The position numbers and the translations under genes are program-made. Shown piece by piece: positions 14,008 to 15,360 of a DNA stretch of 15,360 bases. Source of the DNA: Treponema sp. (lineage in GTDB: Bacteria; Spirochaetota; Spirochaetia; Treponematales; Breznakiellaceae); assembly GCA_031254385.1 (NCBI GenBank), contig JAIRUO010000047.1, forward strand, positions 1-15,360, given 5' to 3'. Numbering within the stretch: the first letter of the stretch is position 1; each line of letters begins with the position of its first letter. The notes below the pieces were generated by a model. The model saw only the letters and a list, made by a program, of their open reading frames with translations. It had not been told where the DNA came from and ran no database searches.

Positions 14008-15360
14008 CTATACCAGCTTGAAAAAGTGGTAACTGCCGCCGAAAATACTTACACGCGCTATTTTGAAGGAACTATGCGCCTCGCCATACCTTCTGGTTAT
14101 AGTATCGGTAACGGCTGTAACTTCCGCGCCTGTTTCAATGTCGCGTAACAGAGAGTATTTCTCTGGCATGAACACTTCCACGTCATCGGCGTAGGGCTTT
14201 AGCGAATATATACCGATTACATCGTTATCGTACATGAACATACTTATGCGCGGGTTGCTTTTTATATATGGCCAGGCTAGCTGGCCTTGGCCTGAAGAGC
14301 CGAAAACCTTATTTATATGGCCTGTAACATCCTTTGGAAGCGAAAAAAGGTCGCCAAAATCATTCGGTACGTTAAGTATATAAAGATGCCCCTTCCCGTA
14401 AAAATCATGAACCAGCAAGGGGAAGCTGTTATAATCGGTCATTAAGGCAATCTCACACCAGCTTGCGTTGGTTTTATAGTCAAGAGCATCAAGCTGAATT
14501 GTTTCCGGTCCATTGCATATTACCCTGCCTTCGCCGTAGGGCTGTACCCAATACTCATTTCCGCTAACGCAGCGTCCGGTTAGGCGTACCGATGTCATGT
14601 CCTTTATTCCACGTTCAAGACATTCCTTAAAAAAGCCTGCTGTAATTACAGCGGTATTGCCGCTTCTTACATATTTTTCTAATTTCTGCATGATGCCTTC
14701 GTCTTTAGCAGCACTGGCAGGGAGGAAGACTATTGGGTCTGCTTCATCAAAAGCAGGGGACGGCTCAAAAGGTATACCTATCATGCCAAGATAATTGACA
14801 ACTTGATCTTCGCCGTCTGCGTTGTACGGCTCTAATAAACGGACGCCTTTGGGTTTGCCCACCTGCTTTAGTATCGAATTGAGCCTGGAAAGCCTTGGAG
14901 TCAAGGGCGGCAAGAACGCTGAATCTAACATCACAAAGAAATTGAAAAGCATCATCTCGGGGGCCTTGGCAAACAGGGTGAATTCGGCTTGTTCCACCCA
15001 GCCGCTAATGTCGTCTGACAGGCCGAATGGGTCTATCCAGCCGCCACCGTTTCTACCAGGCGCTACGTTTTCCATATAGCGAACGATGCTGTAGCTTAAA
15101 TAACGCTGCAAATGCTGCTGCTCATATTTTGGGTTACGGGTTTCTGTTCCGGTATAAATTCCGTCAAAAAGGTCTTTTTCTTTTTCCGGGTTATATCCGG
15201 TTTCCTGAAACGATTCATACCAGTTCGGGAATTTGATGATAAATTTTATTTTGGGATTGGTTTCTTTGGCGGCCTTGACAATTTCGCGCGAAACGTCCTC
15301 CATCAGCGCGAGTCTGTATTCGGCCCAGGTTTTGCTGCCCTTTGCCTTGATGCAATGCTC
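14008..15360 (-). CDS. Glycoside-hydrolase-like protein with GATase-like domain (5' truncated by window edge)
   Basis: The minus-strand frame is open to the right edge, so the N-terminus is outside; an ATG at 15303 is internal to an open frame reading EHCIKAKGSKTWAEYRLAL before it. At least 450 residues are present. The visible start resembles the end of a TIM-barrel glycosidase: KAAKETNPKIKFIIKFPNW, GIYTGTETRNP, then FAKAPEMMLFNF. From about 14860 leftward follows an alpha/beta region like the glutamine-amidotransferase/trimerisation domain of GH42-type beta-galactosidases (GVRLLEPY, YLGMIGIPFEPSP, PIVFLPAS, LEKYVRSGNTAVITAG) and then a beta-rich C-terminus. No membrane segment is seen. The exact family and substrate are uncertain; catalytic acids cannot be assigned from the fragment. 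It converges on citrate synthase with only seven bases between the stop codons. Confidence 0.6.
   Translation of the reverse strand, partial: EHCIKAKGSKTWAEYRLALMEDVSREIVKAAKETNPKIKFIIKFPNWYESFQETGYNPEKEKDLFDGIYTGTETRNPKYEQQHLQRYLSYSIVRYMENVAPGRNGGGWIDPFGLSDDISGWVEQAEFTLFAKAPEMMLFNFFVMLDSAFLPPLTPRLSRLNSILKQVGKPKGVRLLEPYNADGEDQVVNYLGMIGIPFEPSPAFDEADPIVFLPASAAKDEGIMQKLEKYVRSGNTAVITAGFFKECLERGIKDMTSVRLTGRCVSGNEYWVQPYGEGRVICNGPETIQLDALDYKTNASWCEIALMTDYNSFPLLVHDFYGKGHLYILNVPNDFGDLFSLPKDVTGHINKVFGSSGQGQLAWPYIKSNPRISMFMYDNDVIGIYSLKPYADDVEVFMPEKYSLLRDIETGAEVTAVTDTITRRYGEAHSSFKIARVSIFGGSYHFFKLV

Noticed and set aside
1..15360. tRNA, rRNA, CRISPR, insertion sequence or prophage
   Set aside because: No direct repeats with spacers, transposase, integrase or cloverleaf-like segments were noticed; intergenic space is small and accounted for.

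Overview
The window looks like chromosomal DNA from a spirochaete, most likely a gut-type Treponema. This rests on protein style: PAS/HisKA/HATPase/REC/Hpt hybrid kinases beside a REC-HD-GYP protein, a small secreted protein ending its leader in LFAQ, a sugar ABC permease, frequent TTG/GTG starts, and moderate GC with an AT-rich patch at about 2450-2960. No rRNA, tRNA, CRISPR array, insertion sequence or phage gene was seen. The genus is an inference.

Left part (1-3740). The 3' end of a carbohydrate ABC importer permease is followed 22 bases later by a HlyD/MacA-type membrane fusion protein. A MacB-like four-helix membrane protein follows, whose TTG start overlaps the fusion-protein gene. Then comes a monocistronic secreted protein of unknown function, with its own extended -10 promoter, a leader hairpin and an intrinsic terminator.

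Centre (3741-11894). A sigma70-like promoter precedes five closely spaced co-directional genes: a REC-HD-GYP response regulator (probable c-di-GMP phosphodiesterase), two paralogous hybrid histidine kinases from a tandem duplication, an XRE-cupin regulator and an AMP-forming acyl-CoA synthetase. The gaps are 12, 30, 12 and 39 bases with no visible terminator, so one operon is plausible. It would join a phosphorelay controlling c-di-GMP to a carboxylic-acid-activating enzyme and its presumed regulator.

Right part (11895-15360). A ribbon-helix-helix antitoxin and PIN-domain toxin pair has its own promoter, with a perfect palindrome lying over the -10. The citrate synthase gene starts inside the last codons of the toxin gene and shares its mRNA. 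Seven bases after citrate synthase, a convergent minus-strand gene encodes a partial glycoside-hydrolase-like protein that runs off the right edge.

The most notable points are the kinase duplication with divergent Cys-containing PAS sensors, a conserved unnamed domain after the Hpt module, the signalling/acyl-CoA synthetase operon, and the toxin-antitoxin/citrate synthase overlap.
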